Of a stretch of DNA of 64,000 bases, positions 16,155 through 28,161 are shown piece by piece. Under the pieces are notes generated by a model. It searched no databases. It was given only the letters and a program-made list of their open reading frames with translations, and was not told the origin of the DNA. A program made the position numbers and the translations under genes. This DNA comes from Micromonospora sp. NBC_01796. Lineage in GTDB: Bacteria; Actinomycetota; Actinomycetes; Mycobacteriales; Micromonosporaceae. The number at the start of each line of letters is the position of its first letter. Position 1 is the stretch's first letter. Where the stretch lies: the NCBI RefSeq assembly GCF_035917455.1, contig NZ_CP109078.1, positions 6,122,001 to 6,186,000 of the forward strand, given 5' to 3'.

Positions 16155-18740
16155 CTAGGAGACATTTCTGTCCCGCTCCGCCCCCTGAGCACCGAGCACG
16201 GCGCGCAGCCTGGCGTGGGCCCGTCGGTCGAGGCCGTCGAGCAGGGGCAGCGCCTCGGCCCAGCACCGGCGCGCGTCCCTGGTACGCCCCAGTGCCGCGT
16301 GGACGTCACCCAGGACCTGCTGGGCGAGCCCCATACCGCGTCGATGGTTGAACTCCCGGCAGATGACCAACGCCTGCCGGGCGTGGGTCAGTGCCTGCGT
16401 GGTGTCACCGGACACCTTCAGCGTCTCGGCCAAATTGATCAGCGTCAGCGCCTCGCGCAGCCGGTCCCCGCACTGCCGGGCGATGGCGAGCCCGGCCCGG
16501 TGGTGGGCCACGGCCCGGGTGAAGTCACGGCGTCGCTGGAACACCAGACCGAGGTTGTCCAGGACCGCTGCCTCCTCGCAGCGGTCACCCAGCTCGCGCC
16601 GGATGGCGAGGCTCGCCTGGAGGTGCAGCACGGCGGCGTCGAGGTCGCCCCGGTCCCGCAGCGCGTTGCCCAGATCGTTCAGGCACAACGCCTCGCCGGC
16701 CCGATCGCCGAGACCGCGTTGGGTTATCAGGACCCGGCGCAGCAGGTTGACGCCCTGGTCCAGTCGCCCCTCCCGCAGCATCGCCACGGCCAGTACGTTG
16801 AGGGCCAGCGCGTTCGCCGCCCGGTCACCCAGCCGCTGCGTCGCCTCGACCCCCAACTCGCCGAACTGCACCTGTTCGGTGACGTACCCCGCGTCGTCGA
16901 GGAACCTGGTGACGACCAGTACGAGATCACGTACCTCGGCGAGGTCGTGCCCGGTGGCCAGCCGCTGCCTGGCGATGACCAGCAGGTTCGTGTGTTCGCG
17001 TTCGAACCAGGCCCAGGCGTCCACGGGGCTGACCAACTGGTGGGGGTGGCCGGAGGATCGGGCCGGGGCGCGCTCCGGAAACCGCTCGTGCGGACAGAGC
17101 AGGTGGGCCGCGGACGCGGTCGTGCCGAACAGGTGACCGGTGAGCCGGGCCATTGCTGCCGCGCGTACCGGCGGCGGCTCGACCTCCTCGGCGCGTTCCC
17201 GGGCGAAGAGGCGGACGAGGTCGTGGAATCCGTACCGCACGTCGCCGGACGGCTCCAGCAGGTGCGCGTCCACCAGTTGTTCGAGCATCCGCTCGGCGAG
17301 CGGCACCGGCAGGTCCGCCAGGGCGGCAACGGCCGGCGCCGCCGCATCGGACCAGTCCGGCAGGCTGGCGAGCCGGAACAAATGGATCGCCTGCCTCCGC
17401 TCGTCCTGCTCGGACTCGTCGAACGCCCGGTAGCCCGGGTTCAGGCTGGCGCGTACGGAAAGATCCCCGGCCTCGAGCACGTCGAGACGCCGATGCTCGT
17501 CGTCGATCCGGTCCGCGAGTCCGGCCAGGGTCGCGTTCGGTCGGGCCGCCGCGCGGCCGCCCACGATCCGCAACGCCAGCGGCAGCCCGGCGCAGCGCTG
17601 AACGATTACCGAGGCGGCGGCCGGTTCCGCGTCGACCCGCGCGGCACCGCCGGTCCGACGCAGCAGGGCGAGCGCGGCGCCGTCGGGCAGCGGCTCCAGC
17701 GAGATCCGGGCGGTCACGTCCAGGTCCAGCAGCCTCCACCGGCTGGTCACCACGGTGGTGCATCCCGCGGCACTCAGCAGCAGCGGACGCACCTGCGCGG
17801 CCGAGGCGACGTTGTCCAGCACCATCAGTACGCCCTGCGCGGCGGTCATGGTCCGCAGCAGGGTGCTCGCCTCCTCCACTGTCGGCGGAACGGTGGACGC
17901 CCCCATCGCGCGCAGGAAACGGGCCAGTACCTCCGCCGGGTCGGCCGGCGCGATCCCGGCACTCACACCGTGCAGGTCGGCGTAGAGGCAGCCGCCGGGG
18001 TGCCGCGCGGCGACCTGGTGCGAGAGGTGCAGCGCGAGCGCCGACTTGCCGACGCCGCCGGCACCCTCCACGACACACACCGCACCGTCGACGGCCATCG
18101 CGTCGAGCATCCGCCGGGTCTCGGCGGTACGGCCGACGACCACGATCGGTGGCGGCGGTAACTGGAACGGCGCGGGCCGGTTCACCGGTGTTGGTCGACG
18201 GAGGAGCAGGGGTGCGGAGTTGCCGGTCGGGCCGGTCGTCGGCGGCAGTCTCCGGGCCCCCGGCACCGGCTCGGCGACGGCGCCCGCGGCAACCGCCCCG
18301 CCGACAACGCCGGCCAGGGTGCCATCGTCCTCGCCGGTACGGCCGGCGCTGGGAATCCGGGACTGCTCCGGGCCGTCGACCGGAGGAAGCAGCCGGAGCG
18401 GGTTCTGCCCCCTACCCCGCTCGGCCGCCAGGCGCTGCCACGACGTCACCCACGGCCCCATCCGCGCGGCCGGTACGTCACACGCCCGCAGCAGCGCGAC
18501 CACCAACTCCCGGCGGGGCAGCGTCGCTCGCCCGAACATGGTGGCGAGGGTGCTGGCCGGCAGGATCTCGCCGTTGGCCTGTGCCCGTCGGGCGATCGCG
18601 CGGTAGGTGAGACCCGACTGGTCACGTACCCGGCGCAGGAGTGCGACGTACTGTGCGGCGCTCGACGCGAACGTCGGGTCGACATCCGGACCGGGTGCGG
18701 TCAGGGTGCTCTGTTCGGCATCACTTCGTTCACTGTCCAC
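16155..18740 (-). CDS. NB-ARC/TPR transcriptional regulator with N-terminal helix-turn-helix
   Basis: About 861 residues if started at GTG 18740; an ATG at 18896 in the same frame would add a 52-residue low-complexity leader. An Xre-like helix-turn-helix lies near residues 30-80 (QSGLTYRAIARRA, STLATMFGRATLP). A P-loop GAGGVGKSALALHL is near residue 230, then Walker B GVLMVLDNV, TTVVTSRWRLL (sensor) and GLPLALRIVGG, together an NB-ARC (STAND) ATPase. A winged-helix region follows, and the last 300 residues are tetratricopeptide repeats (for example DLGNALRDRGDLDAAVLHL). STAND regulators act as ATP-dependent switches sensing a ligand through the repeats. No obvious target gene is adjacent. Confidence 0.87.
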   Translation of the reverse strand: MDSERSDAEQSTLTAPGPDVDPTFASSAAQYVALLRRVRDQSGLTYRAIARRAQANGEILPASTLATMFGRATLPRRELVVALLRACDVPAARMGPWVTSWQRLAAERGRGQNPLRLLPPVDGPEQSRIPSAGRTGEDDGTLAGVVGGAVAAGAVAEPVPGARRLPPTTGPTGNSAPLLLRRPTPVNRPAPFQLPPPPIVVVGRTAETRRMLDAMAVDGAVCVVEGAGGVGKSALALHLSHQVAARHPGGCLYADLHGVSAGIAPADPAEVLARFLRAMGASTVPPTVEEASTLLRTMTAAQGVLMVLDNVASAAQVRPLLLSAAGCTTVVTSRWRLLDLDVTARISLEPLPDGAALALLRRTGGAARVDAEPAAASVIVQRCAGLPLALRIVGGRAAARPNATLAGLADRIDDEHRRLDVLEAGDLSVRASLNPGYRAFDESEQDERRQAIHLFRLASLPDWSDAAAPAVAALADLPVPLAERMLEQLVDAHLLEPSGDVRYGFHDLVRLFARERAEEVEPPPVRAAAMARLTGHLFGTTASAAHLLCPHERFPERAPARSSGHPHQLVSPVDAWAWFEREHTNLLVIARQRLATGHDLAEVRDLVLVVTRFLDDAGYVTEQVQFGELGVEATQRLGDRAANALALNVLAVAMLREGRLDQGVNLLRRVLITQRGLGDRAGEALCLNDLGNALRDRGDLDAAVLHLQASLAIRRELGDRCEEAAVLDNLGLVFQRRRDFTRAVAHHRAGLAIARQCGDRLREALTLINLAETLKVSGDTTQALTHARQALVICREFNHRRGMGLAQQVLGDVHAALGRTRDARRCWAEALPLLDGLDRRAHARLRAVLGAQGAERDRNVS

Positions 18741-19075
18741 TGAGACGAATTGGACCAGACGGTGGCCGGGACAGTGCCACCTTTCGGTCGGGGACGAAGG
18801 CTCACATCCCTGGTCGAAGGGCTGGACACCACCCCCGCCGGTCACCTGTGCGGTGGTCGACCCGACGTCGGAGCGCCGCCCCGGGCGTACGGCCACGGGG
18901 TGACGCTCCGACGCGACCGGCCGCCGCGAGGCGGTCAGTTCCAGTCGACGCGGTAGCCGCGGTCAGGTCGAGCCGGCACCGCGTACGGCGATCAGGTCCA
19001 GCTGATGCCACGCTTGCAGACGCCGCGCATGACCCTCTCCTCTCCTTCGGGTGAGGCGGCCCCGGATCCGCCCCG
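18741..19075. other. Gap upstream of the NB-ARC gene
   Basis: 335 bases downstream of one MFS gene and upstream of the regulator. It carries a 12-codon ORF with a strong ribosome binding site (18992-19030, minus strand). Otherwise I see nothing in it beyond the promoter expected for the regulator. Confidence 0.4.
18992..19030 (-). other. Possible 12-codon short ORF with strong ribosome binding site
   Basis: GGAGAGGAGAGGG ends two bases before ATG 19030, and the frame MRGVCKRGISWT stops at 18992. It lies 46 bases after the stop of the MFS gene on the same strand. The ribosome binding site is far better than chance, but a 12-residue product cannot be judged from composition. A leader peptide for the downstream regulator, or chance, are both possible. 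Confidence 0.25.
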
Positions 19076-20437
19076 TCATCCCAGCGTCGACCGGACGGAC
19101 CCTCCGGCGGAAGGTTCAGCCGCGGTCGAGGTCGTTCGAGGTTGTTCGAGCGGCGCGTCGAACGCCGCCGAGCTGTCGCTCTGGCTGGTGGTGTCGCGGT
19201 GGCCCGACGGGTGGGCGGTGGGGCCGGACCGGCTGGATCGTCGCCGGGGCCACAGCGGGACCACGGCCAGCACCGCGACCGCTCCCAGCAGGCCGCTGAC
19301 CCCGATCACGGTGGTGGCGGCCCAGTGGTCGGCGGCCAGTCCGGCGAGGAGCATCGCCATGCCCTGCAGCCCGGCCAGTCCGGTGATCGCGACCCCGAAG
19401 GCCCGGCCCCGGTACTCGGCCGGCACCGCCCGTCCGAACAGGGCGTTCAGCGGAATGGCGAAGGCACTCCCGGCACCGGCCAGGACGAGCAGGCCCAGCA
19501 CCGCCCACAGCGGCGGGAAGGTCCAGACGACAACCAGGACCGCGCCGGACAGTGCCGCCAGCGGCAGGATGAGACGCGGCCGGACGTCCGGTGGGCAGAA
19601 CCGGGTGAAGACCACCCCGCCGACGCCCATGCCCAGTGGCGCCGCCGCCAGCAGGAGTCCGACCGTGCCCGGTCCACCGCCGTACTGGACGGCCAGTGGC
19701 GCCATCAGTCCCTCGGCGGCGTAGACGAAGGCGCTGGCGAGCCAGAGGACGAGCACGTAGGCGCGCAGCCGGTGGTCGGTGAAGATGACCCGCAGCCCGA
19801 TGGCCGGGCCCAGCCCGCTGGTGTGCCCGTGCCCGTCAGGTCGGGCGGGCACCGGGCGGGGGCGTACGCCGACGATGATCAGCAGCGCGGAGACCAGGAA
19901 CGTCGCCGCGTCGACCAGCAGCGCACCGCGCAGCGAGAACACCGCCACCAGGCTGCCACCGGCGGCGAAGCCGACGACCTGGACGACCTGGGCGCTGATG
20001 TTGTCGACCCCGTTCGCCACCGGGTACCGGTCACCGTCCAGCACCTCGGGCATCAGCGCCGCCCGGGCGGCCACGAACGGCGGCCGCAGCAGGTTCACCA
20101 CGAACAGCAGGCCCACCAGGGTCGGCGCGGAGAGGCCGGGCAGCGCCGCGAGCGGAATGAGCAGCGCGCGGGCCAGGTCGCACCCGATCATCAGCCGACG
20201 GCGGGGGAGCCGGTCGGCCAGGCCGGACAGCAACGGTCCGCCGGTGAGCCAGGCCAGGTAGGAACTGGCGAAGGCCGCCGCCGCCAGCGACGCCGACCCG
20301 GTACCGGTGTAGACGAGGTACGCGACCGTGATGGCCGTGAGCTGGTCGCCGAGCAGGGACAACAGGTACGCCCCGAACAGGTACCGGTACTCGCGTACGG
20401 CAAACACCTGCGCGTACGTCGCGGGGTGCTCGGTCAC
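19076..20437 (-). CDS. MFS transporter
   Basis: About 453 residues from GTG 20437 (a tandem GTG at 20440 is equivalent; GGGGAGAG lies upstream). Twelve hydrophobic segments follow the MFS layout. The motif-A region between helices 2 and 3 reads LLSGLADRLPRRRLMIGCDLAR, here given as GLADRLPRRR. The first helix starts YRYLFGAYLLSLLGDQL, typical of the enterobactin-exporter/MFS_3-like group of efflux permeases. The C-terminal 60 residues are Ser/Thr/Arg-rich, hydrophilic and probably disordered. It is divergent from the aerolysin-like gene, with 259 bp between them, so co-function is possible but unproven. Confidence 0.9.
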   Translation of the reverse strand: MTEHPATYAQVFAVREYRYLFGAYLLSLLGDQLTAITVAYLVYTGTGSASLAAAAFASSYLAWLTGGPLLSGLADRLPRRRLMIGCDLARALLIPLAALPGLSAPTLVGLLFVVNLLRPPFVAARAALMPEVLDGDRYPVANGVDNISAQVVQVVGFAAGGSLVAVFSLRGALLVDAATFLVSALLIIVGVRPRPVPARPDGHGHTSGLGPAIGLRVIFTDHRLRAYVLVLWLASAFVYAAEGLMAPLAVQYGGGPGTVGLLLAAAPLGMGVGGVVFTRFCPPDVRPRLILPLAALSGAVLVVVWTFPPLWAVLGLLVLAGAGSAFAIPLNALFGRAVPAEYRGRAFGVAITGLAGLQGMAMLLAGLAADHWAATTVIGVSGLLGAVAVLAVVPLWPRRRSSRSGPTAHPSGHRDTTSQSDSSAAFDAPLEQPRTTSTAAEPSAGGSVRSTLG

Positions 20438-20696
20438 CACTGCTCTCCCCGATCCGCTCTCCGTGATGCGTCGAAGACAGACCGTATCCATCGGTGGCGG
20501 CACCGGGTCCGGTCCCGGCGTTCGGGTCCGTTCGGACCTGTTCGCGGTCGCCCGACCCGTCCCGTGGTTGTCCGGCCGCGTCCCGCCACCGCCCGAGCGG
20601 ATGTCCCGGGGACTCGGGACATCCGCGCCTTGAGTCCGGGACGGCGCCGCCTGAAAAGTGACGTCGTCCAACACGGAGATGAGGGGGATGGAGCAC

Positions 20697-21776
20697 ATGA
20701 AACGAACGCGAACGGAAGTCGGCGCCGGCCGTGGGGGCGGGATGCGCAGAGGGTTGCTGCACGGGTTGGCGACGGTGCTCGTGGCGGCCGGTGTCCTGGC
20801 CGTCGCCGCCGGACCGGCCGCGGCCGAGCCGTACTGCGACCGACCGAACCCGCCGCCGGCCTGCGGCGACCCGGGGGATCCGCCGCCGGAGCCGACCACA
20901 CCGCTGCTCTCCGTCGAGGCTGTGCGGCAGACCCCGTCCTTCGACGGCGTGCGGGTCTCGGGTTGGGCGGCCGACGAGGATGCGCCGACGACGCCGCTGA
21001 CCGTGAACATCACCATGGACGGGGTGCTCCGCCGGTCGCTGACGGCCAACCTGCCCTGGAGCGGCATCCCCGCCGGGTACGGGCCGTCACACGGCTTCGA
21101 CGTGGTGCTCCCGACGACGGCCGCGCAACCCAGGATCTGCGTGACCGCGGTCAACGTCGGCGCCGGGATCAACAAGACGATCTGCCGGACGGCCGACCAC
21201 ATCGTCGACTTCGAGGCGAACGACATCCGATACGACACCGGGAACGCGGTCATCACGGGTTCGTCGCTGGACCAGCTCGACTTCCTGTCGATCCGCAACG
21301 ACTCGACGGTGCAGCAGTCGACCGAGATCAGCGGCAGCAAGACGAAGTCGGAGACCATCGGCTGGTCGAGCACCTACGGTGCCAAGGTCACGCTGAAGAC
21401 GACGTTCAAGACCGGTGTCCCGATCCTGTTCGAGGGCAAGGTCGAGGTCACCGTCGAGGGCTCTTACAGCTACACGCACAACGGCTCGACGCAGCGGTCC
21501 CAGACCTTCGGTTGGCGACAGCCGGTGATCGTACCGCCGCGATCCATCATCGAGGCGTCGGTGGCGGTCACCACCGGCAGGATCAGGGTGCCGTACCAGC
21601 TGACCGGTGACCATGTCTACAACAGCGGCGCACGGGTCGCGGGCACGGTCGACGGGCTGTTCACCGGTGGCAACAGTGAGCGCCTGGAGGTCAAGCTGAA
21701 GCAGTTCAACCTGGACGGCACACCCGCGCTCGCACCCGCCCCGCAGCCGAGGGCCGCGATGCTCAGGGTCGCGTAG
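20697..21776 (+). CDS. Secreted aerolysin/ETX-MTX2-like beta-pore-forming protein
   Basis: 359 residues from ATG 20697, nine bases after GAGGGGG; other in-frame ATGs at 20658 and 20688 have poor spacing. A signal peptide ends in AAA-EP. Residues about 55-165 form a beta-sandwich domain with the pattern VSGWAADED, YGPSHGFDV, ICVTAVNVGAGIN, seen as a carrier domain in other actinobacterial exoproteins. The C-terminal half has the long Ser/Thr-alternating strands of aerolysin-type toxins: QQSTEISGSKTKSETIGW, VEVTVEGSYSYTHNGSTQRS and the PVIVPPRSIIEASVAV strand. This fits the ETX/MTX2 family (PF03318). The target membrane is unknown. Confidence 0.78.
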   Translation: MKRTRTEVGAGRGGGMRRGLLHGLATVLVAAGVLAVAAGPAAAEPYCDRPNPPPACGDPGDPPPEPTTPLLSVEAVRQTPSFDGVRVSGWAADEDAPTTPLTVNITMDGVLRRSLTANLPWSGIPAGYGPSHGFDVVLPTTAAQPRICVTAVNVGAGINKTICRTADHIVDFEANDIRYDTGNAVITGSSLDQLDFLSIRNDSTVQQSTEISGSKTKSETIGWSSTYGAKVTLKTTFKTGVPILFEGKVEVTVEGSYSYTHNGSTQRSQTFGWRQPVIVPPRSIIEASVAVTTGRIRVPYQLTGDHVYNSGARVAGTVDGLFTGGNSERLEVKLKQFNLDGTPALAPAPQPRAAMLRVA

Positions 21777-21791
21777 GAAAACCGCCGACCG

Positions 21792-23093
21792 TCACCACCG
21801 TGCCGCCGGGGAGGCCGACCGCCTCCCCGGCAGCGCCGTTCCCAGGCGGGCCAGCGGGGACAGCGCCATCAGTACGGGGGACAGCATCATGCCGGCGGCA
21901 GTGACCAGCAGCGCCGTACGTATTCCCCAGTGTTCCGCGAGAAGGCCGCCGAGCAGCGAGCCGAGTGGCGTCAGGCCCATGCCCGCGAACGTGATCGTGG
22001 CGGCGACCCGGCCCTGCATCGGGTCCGGGGTGACGGCCTGCCGGACGGCCATGATCGAGACGTTGACCAGTTGGCCGAAGACCCCGAACACCAGGTTGAT
22101 CGTGACCAGTGCGGCGATGGTGCCCACGGAGGTGCCGTGCAGAGCGGGCACCCACAGCATCACACCGTCACCGATGACCGCCGCTCCGACGAGTACCGGA
22201 CCGTAGCCGAGGCGGCTCGGGAGGCGGGCGGCGAGCAGGGAACCGACGAGCGCGCCCGGCCCCGTGGCGGCGAGGACCAGGCCGATGGCGGTGCCGGACA
22301 GGTGCAGTTCCCGTGGCAGGAAGAGCAGGTACGTGGTCATCACGGCCGCGAACGACAGCTGGAACGCGGCCGACGCGAGGCACACCGTACGCAGCAGGGT
22401 GTCGCGTACGACGAAGCGCAGTCCCTCGTGGATCCGCCGCCAGACACGCTGCGGACCGCCCGGGTGCGCCGGAATCGACTCCCGATGACGGATACGGGAA
22501 ATGCCCAGGAACGACACCACGAAGAACAGGGCGCTGGACGCGGCGGCGATCGGCGCCGGAAGCAGGGACATCATCGTCCCGCCGAGGGCCGGACCGCCGA
22601 TCTGGGCCGCGGACCGGCTTCCCTCGATCGCGCTGTTGCCCGCCAGGAGCTGATCGCGTTTCACCAGGCGTACGAGGCAGGCCTGGTAGGCGACGTCGAA
22701 GAACACCGACAGGGCCCCGACGGTGAAGACGACCGCCAGCAGCGCCGGCAGGCCGAGACCGCCCACGAGGGCGAGCACGGCGGCTCCACCCAGCGTCAGG
22801 GCTCGGCCGAGGTCCGCCAGCACCATGACGGTACGGGTCCGCCACCTGTCGACCCACACGCCGACGAACAGCGCGAGCAGCAGTTGCGGAGTCTGCCCGA
22901 CCGCGCGCAGGACGCCCAGTTGGTCCGCGCCCACGTCGAGTGTCAGTACGGCGATCAGCGGCAGGATCACCAGGCTTGCGTGCTCACCCAGTTGCGAGGC
23001 TGTCTGGCCCAGCCAGAGCCGGCGGAAGTCGGCGTTGCGCCACAGACCGGGAGCAACGGATCGATCATGAACGGTGGAGCGGCCGTACGGCAC
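21792..23093 (-). CDS. MFS transporter, MFS_3/enterobactin-exporter-like
   Basis: 433 residues from GTG 23093, preceded by AAGGGG. Twelve transmembrane segments; the start (WRNADFRRLWLGQTASQLGE) and the motif-A loop FVGVWVDRWRTRTVMVLAD (key residues VDRWRTR) are typical of the MFS_3 efflux group. A second conserved loop reads PDPMQGRVAATI. It converges on the aerolysin-like gene with 15 bp between the stops, and a hairpin overlaps its last codons. Efflux of a small molecule is likely; the substrate cannot be inferred. Confidence 0.91.
   Translation of the reverse strand: MPYGRSTVHDRSVAPGLWRNADFRRLWLGQTASQLGEHASLVILPLIAVLTLDVGADQLGVLRAVGQTPQLLLALFVGVWVDRWRTRTVMVLADLGRALTLGGAAVLALVGGLGLPALLAVVFTVGALSVFFDVAYQACLVRLVKRDQLLAGNSAIEGSRSAAQIGGPALGGTMMSLLPAPIAAASSALFFVVSFLGISRIRHRESIPAHPGGPQRVWRRIHEGLRFVVRDTLLRTVCLASAAFQLSFAAVMTTYLLFLPRELHLSGTAIGLVLAATGPGALVGSLLAARLPSRLGYGPVLVGAAVIGDGVMLWVPALHGTSVGTIAALVTINLVFGVFGQLVNVSIMAVRQAVTPDPMQGRVAATITFAGMGLTPLGSLLGGLLAEHWGIRTALLVTAAGMMLSPVLMALSPLARLGTALPGRRSASPAARW
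21805..21831. terminator. Hairpin between aerolysin-like gene and MFS gene
   Basis: A 10-bp perfect repeat (GCCGGGGAGG at 21805-21814, CCTCCCCGGC at 21822-21831) with a 7-base loop. It overlaps the last codons of the MFS gene and lies 28 bases past the toxin-like stop, so it probably terminates the plus-strand transcript. Confidence 0.5.
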
Positions 23094-23338
23094 GAGGACC
23101 CCTTGGATCGCCGCGGACAGGGCGCACCGACCGCCGTACGACAGAAGACGTACCGACGGTGCGGGCGGAGGGCTCGCTGTGCCGCGCGATCAGAGGCAGC
23201 ACGCGATGACAGGCCGATTACGGCCCAGGACGTCAACGCGCGCTCGGACGACCGGGCATGTCTCAGCTCCTCCTGGGGTCACTCGCCGCCCCAGACTAGC
23301 CAGAGCCGGTCCAGCCGGAAAGGCAAATAGCGCCGCCC

Positions 23339-23602
23339 CCCGGAGACGTGTACGCCCAGTCCGTACGCTGCCTGGACATCGCCGAACACGCACTGCGCGA
23401 GGCCGGTGCGACGTTGGCGGACGTCATCAGGACCAGGGTGATGCTCGTTGACATCGCCCGTTGGCGAGAGGCGGCCCGCGCCCATGGGGAACGATTCTCC
23501 CGGTTACGACCGGCGTGCACCTTCGTGGAGGTGTCGCGCTTCATCGACCCGGAGTGGTTGGTGGAGTTCGAGGTCGACGCCGTCGTGGGAACCGACCGGT
23601 GA
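23339..23602 (+). pseudogene. 5'-truncated RidA (YjgF/UK114) family gene
   Basis: About 84 codons match the C-terminal two-thirds of a RidA protein: PGDVYAQSVRCLDIAEHAL, LADVIRTRVMLVDI and FIDPEWLVEFEVDAVV. RidA proteins deaminate reactive enamines/imines and are normally about 130 residues. The missing 45 N-terminal residues are not found in any frame upstream, where the sequence is the leader region of the divergent MFS gene. A GTG at 23348 could start translation, but the trimer fold would be incomplete. A strong terminator follows directly. Confidence 0.7.
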
Positions 23603-23604
23603 GG

Positions 23605-23647
23605 CGTCGGGCCCGGCCGATCACTGATGGATCGACCGGGCCCGACG
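23605..23647. terminator. Strong bidirectional terminator
   Basis: Outer arms of 12 bp (CGTCGGGCCCGG at 23605-23616, CCGGGCCCGACG at 23636-23647), one mismatch, then a further 5-bp stem CGATC/GATCG around a 7-base loop. It lies between the RidA remnant and the end of katG, and can serve both strands. Confidence 0.8.
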
Positions 23648-23658
23648 GTTGGAGCGGA

Positions 23659-26388
<2,730 letters not shown>

Positions 26389-26402
26389 TCAACATAGCCC
26401 AC

Positions 26403-26419
26403 TGATCTGGAACGGATCA
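26403..26419. promoter_or_regulatory. Candidate operator upstream of furA
   Basis: TGATC at 26403-26407 and GATCA at 26415-26419 form a 5-bp dyad 19 bases before the furA start, in a locally A/T-richer stretch. Position suits autoregulation by FurA. The arms are short, so this is tentative. Confidence 0.35.
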
Positions 26420-26661
26420 AGTTTGGCTCCGGCTCGAGTCCGTACGTTCCGGTGGCGCCGCGTGGGGAAGCGGCCTCTGTGATCGGGCTCACGTCCGGTC
26501 CGCCCCGCAAAGAAAGGTCGGCGTCACCCGACCGGGTTCCGATGCAACGTTCTCGGATCTCCGAAGAAGTCTCCGGTATTAGCGTGAGTCTGCGCGCCAA
26601 CGGGAGGGCAAACGGTCCCTTGGTCGAGTGGTCGCGTAACCCGATCGAGAGGATACGGACC

Positions 26662-28161
26662 ATGCATGACCTTTCTCGTCGCGAATTGCTCAAGGCGACT
26701 GCGGCCGTCGGTGCCGGGGCGGTTGTCCTTCCGGGCATCATCGTCGGAAGCACTCCGGCCATTGCGGACGACGGCCCGGGATGGTCAACCGGTCCGGAAA
26801 CCCCGTCGGCGACGCTGACCGGTCGCATCGTTCGTCCCCAGGACCCCGGGTACGCGAATGCCAGCCTCGGATGGGACGAACTCTTCGTACGTTATCCGCT
26901 GGTCATCGTCTTCGCCCAGGAGACCCGGGACGTGGTCAACGCCCTCGCGTGGGCGCGGCAGAACGACGTCGCGCTGCGGGTGCGCAGCGGCCGTCACAGC
27001 CTCGAGGGCTGGTCGAACGTCGACAACGGCATCGTGATCGACGTCAGCGAGCTGAAGTGGGCCCGGATCGACGCCGCCGCCGGAACCGCGACGGTCGGCG
27101 CCGGGCTCAACCAGTTGGAGGCGGTCACCACGCTCGGGCAGCAGGACCTCGCGGTGACGACCGGTACGGAGGGAACCGTGGGCCTGTCCGGCGCCACCCT
27201 CGGCGGTGGCTTCGGCTTTCTCACCCGCTACCTCGGCATGGCCTGTGACAACCTGATCGGGGCGGAGATTGTCGTCGCGTCGGGTGCCGACGGCGCCAGG
27301 GCGATCGAGGTGGACCTGAAGAACCACCCGGACCTGCTCTGGGCCCTGCGCGGAGCGGGAAACGGCAACTTCGGAATCGTCACGTCGCTCACCTACAGGG
27401 TGACTCCGCTCAGGAGTGTCGCCTACCTGCAGGCGACCTGGGAGGGCCTCGACGACCTGCACGGGGTCTTCGACACCTGGCAGCGGACCGCGCCGTTCGC
27501 CGACAACCGGCTCGGCACCCAGCTCGAGATCCACAAATCCCAGATCCTGCTGTTCGGGGTGCTCGCGGAGGGGTCGGAGGCGGAGGCGAGGGAACTGCTG
27601 GAACCGCTTCTCTCGATCGGCAACCCGGAGGTCACGGTGCAGATCGGGGGCTGGGGCGACACGTACGCCGGATTCCAGATCCCGACCGAGGACGAGCCCG
27701 CGAACTGGAAGTTCTTCTCCCAGTTCACCAGCGAGCCGTTCCCGGAGGAGGCGATCGGCGTGATCCGTTCGTTCATGGAGAACGCCCCCTCCGAGGACAG
27801 CAACTTCTTCACCCAGGCCTTCGGTACGGGTGCCCAGACGAGCGAGCCGCCCGGCGGCACGGCGTTCCCGCACCGCGACGCGCTCTTCTATTCCGAGCCG
27901 GGCGCCGGTTGGGGCACTCGCGGCGAGCCGGACAGCGGCGACGCCGTCACCCCGATCGCCCAGGCGTGGATCGCCGAGTTCAGCCAGGCACTGCGGCCCT
28001 ACGTGAACGGCGCCTACGTCAACGTGCCGAACATCGGGATGGCGGAATGGGAAACCGCGTACTGGAAATGCAATTTCGACCGGCTGCGGAAAATCAAGGC
28101 CAGGTACGACCCCCACAACGTCTTCCAGTACGAGCAGAGCATCCCACCCGCGTCATGCTGA
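26662..28161 (+). CDS. Tat-exported FAD-binding oxidase (BBE/berberine-bridge-like)
   Basis: 499 residues from ATG 26662, with GAGAGG ten bases upstream. The start carries a twin-arginine signal (SRRELLKAT, then a hydrophobic stretch, junction near AIADDG). The PCMH-type FAD domain has [11 protein letters not shown] with His112 and [12 protein letters not shown] with Cys195, the two positions that covalently hold FAD in bicovalent members of this family. The C-terminal BBE motif is [14 protein letters not shown]. Such enzymes oxidise sugars, alcohols or alkaloid-like compounds with O2, releasing H2O2. KatG is encoded close by, which may be coincidental. Its end overlaps the convergent phosphoketolase gene by 9 bp. 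Confidence 0.9.
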   Translation: MHDLSRRELLKATAAVGAGAVVLPGIIVGSTPAIADDGPGWSTGPETPSATLTGRIVRPQDPGYANASLGWDELFVRYPLVIVFAQETRDVVNALAWARQNDVALRVRSGRHSLEGWSNVDNGIVIDVSELKWARIDAAAGTATVGAGLNQLEAVTTLGQQDLAVTTGTEGTVGLSGATLGGGFGFLTRYLGMACDNLIGAEIVVASGADGARAIEVDLKNHPDLLWALRGAGNGNFGIVTSLTYRVTPLRSVAYLQATWEGLDDLHGVFDTWQRTAPFADNRLGTQLEIHKSQILLFGVLAEGSEAEARELLEPLLSIGNPEVTVQIGGWGDTYAGFQIPTEDEPANWKFFSQFTSEPFPEEAIGVIRSFMENAPSEDSNFFTQAFGTGAQTSEPPGGTAFPHRDALFYSEPGAGWGTRGEPDSGDAVTPIAQAWIAEFSQALRPYVNGAYVNVPNIGMAEWETAYWKCNFDRLRKIKARYDPHNVFQYEQSIPPASC

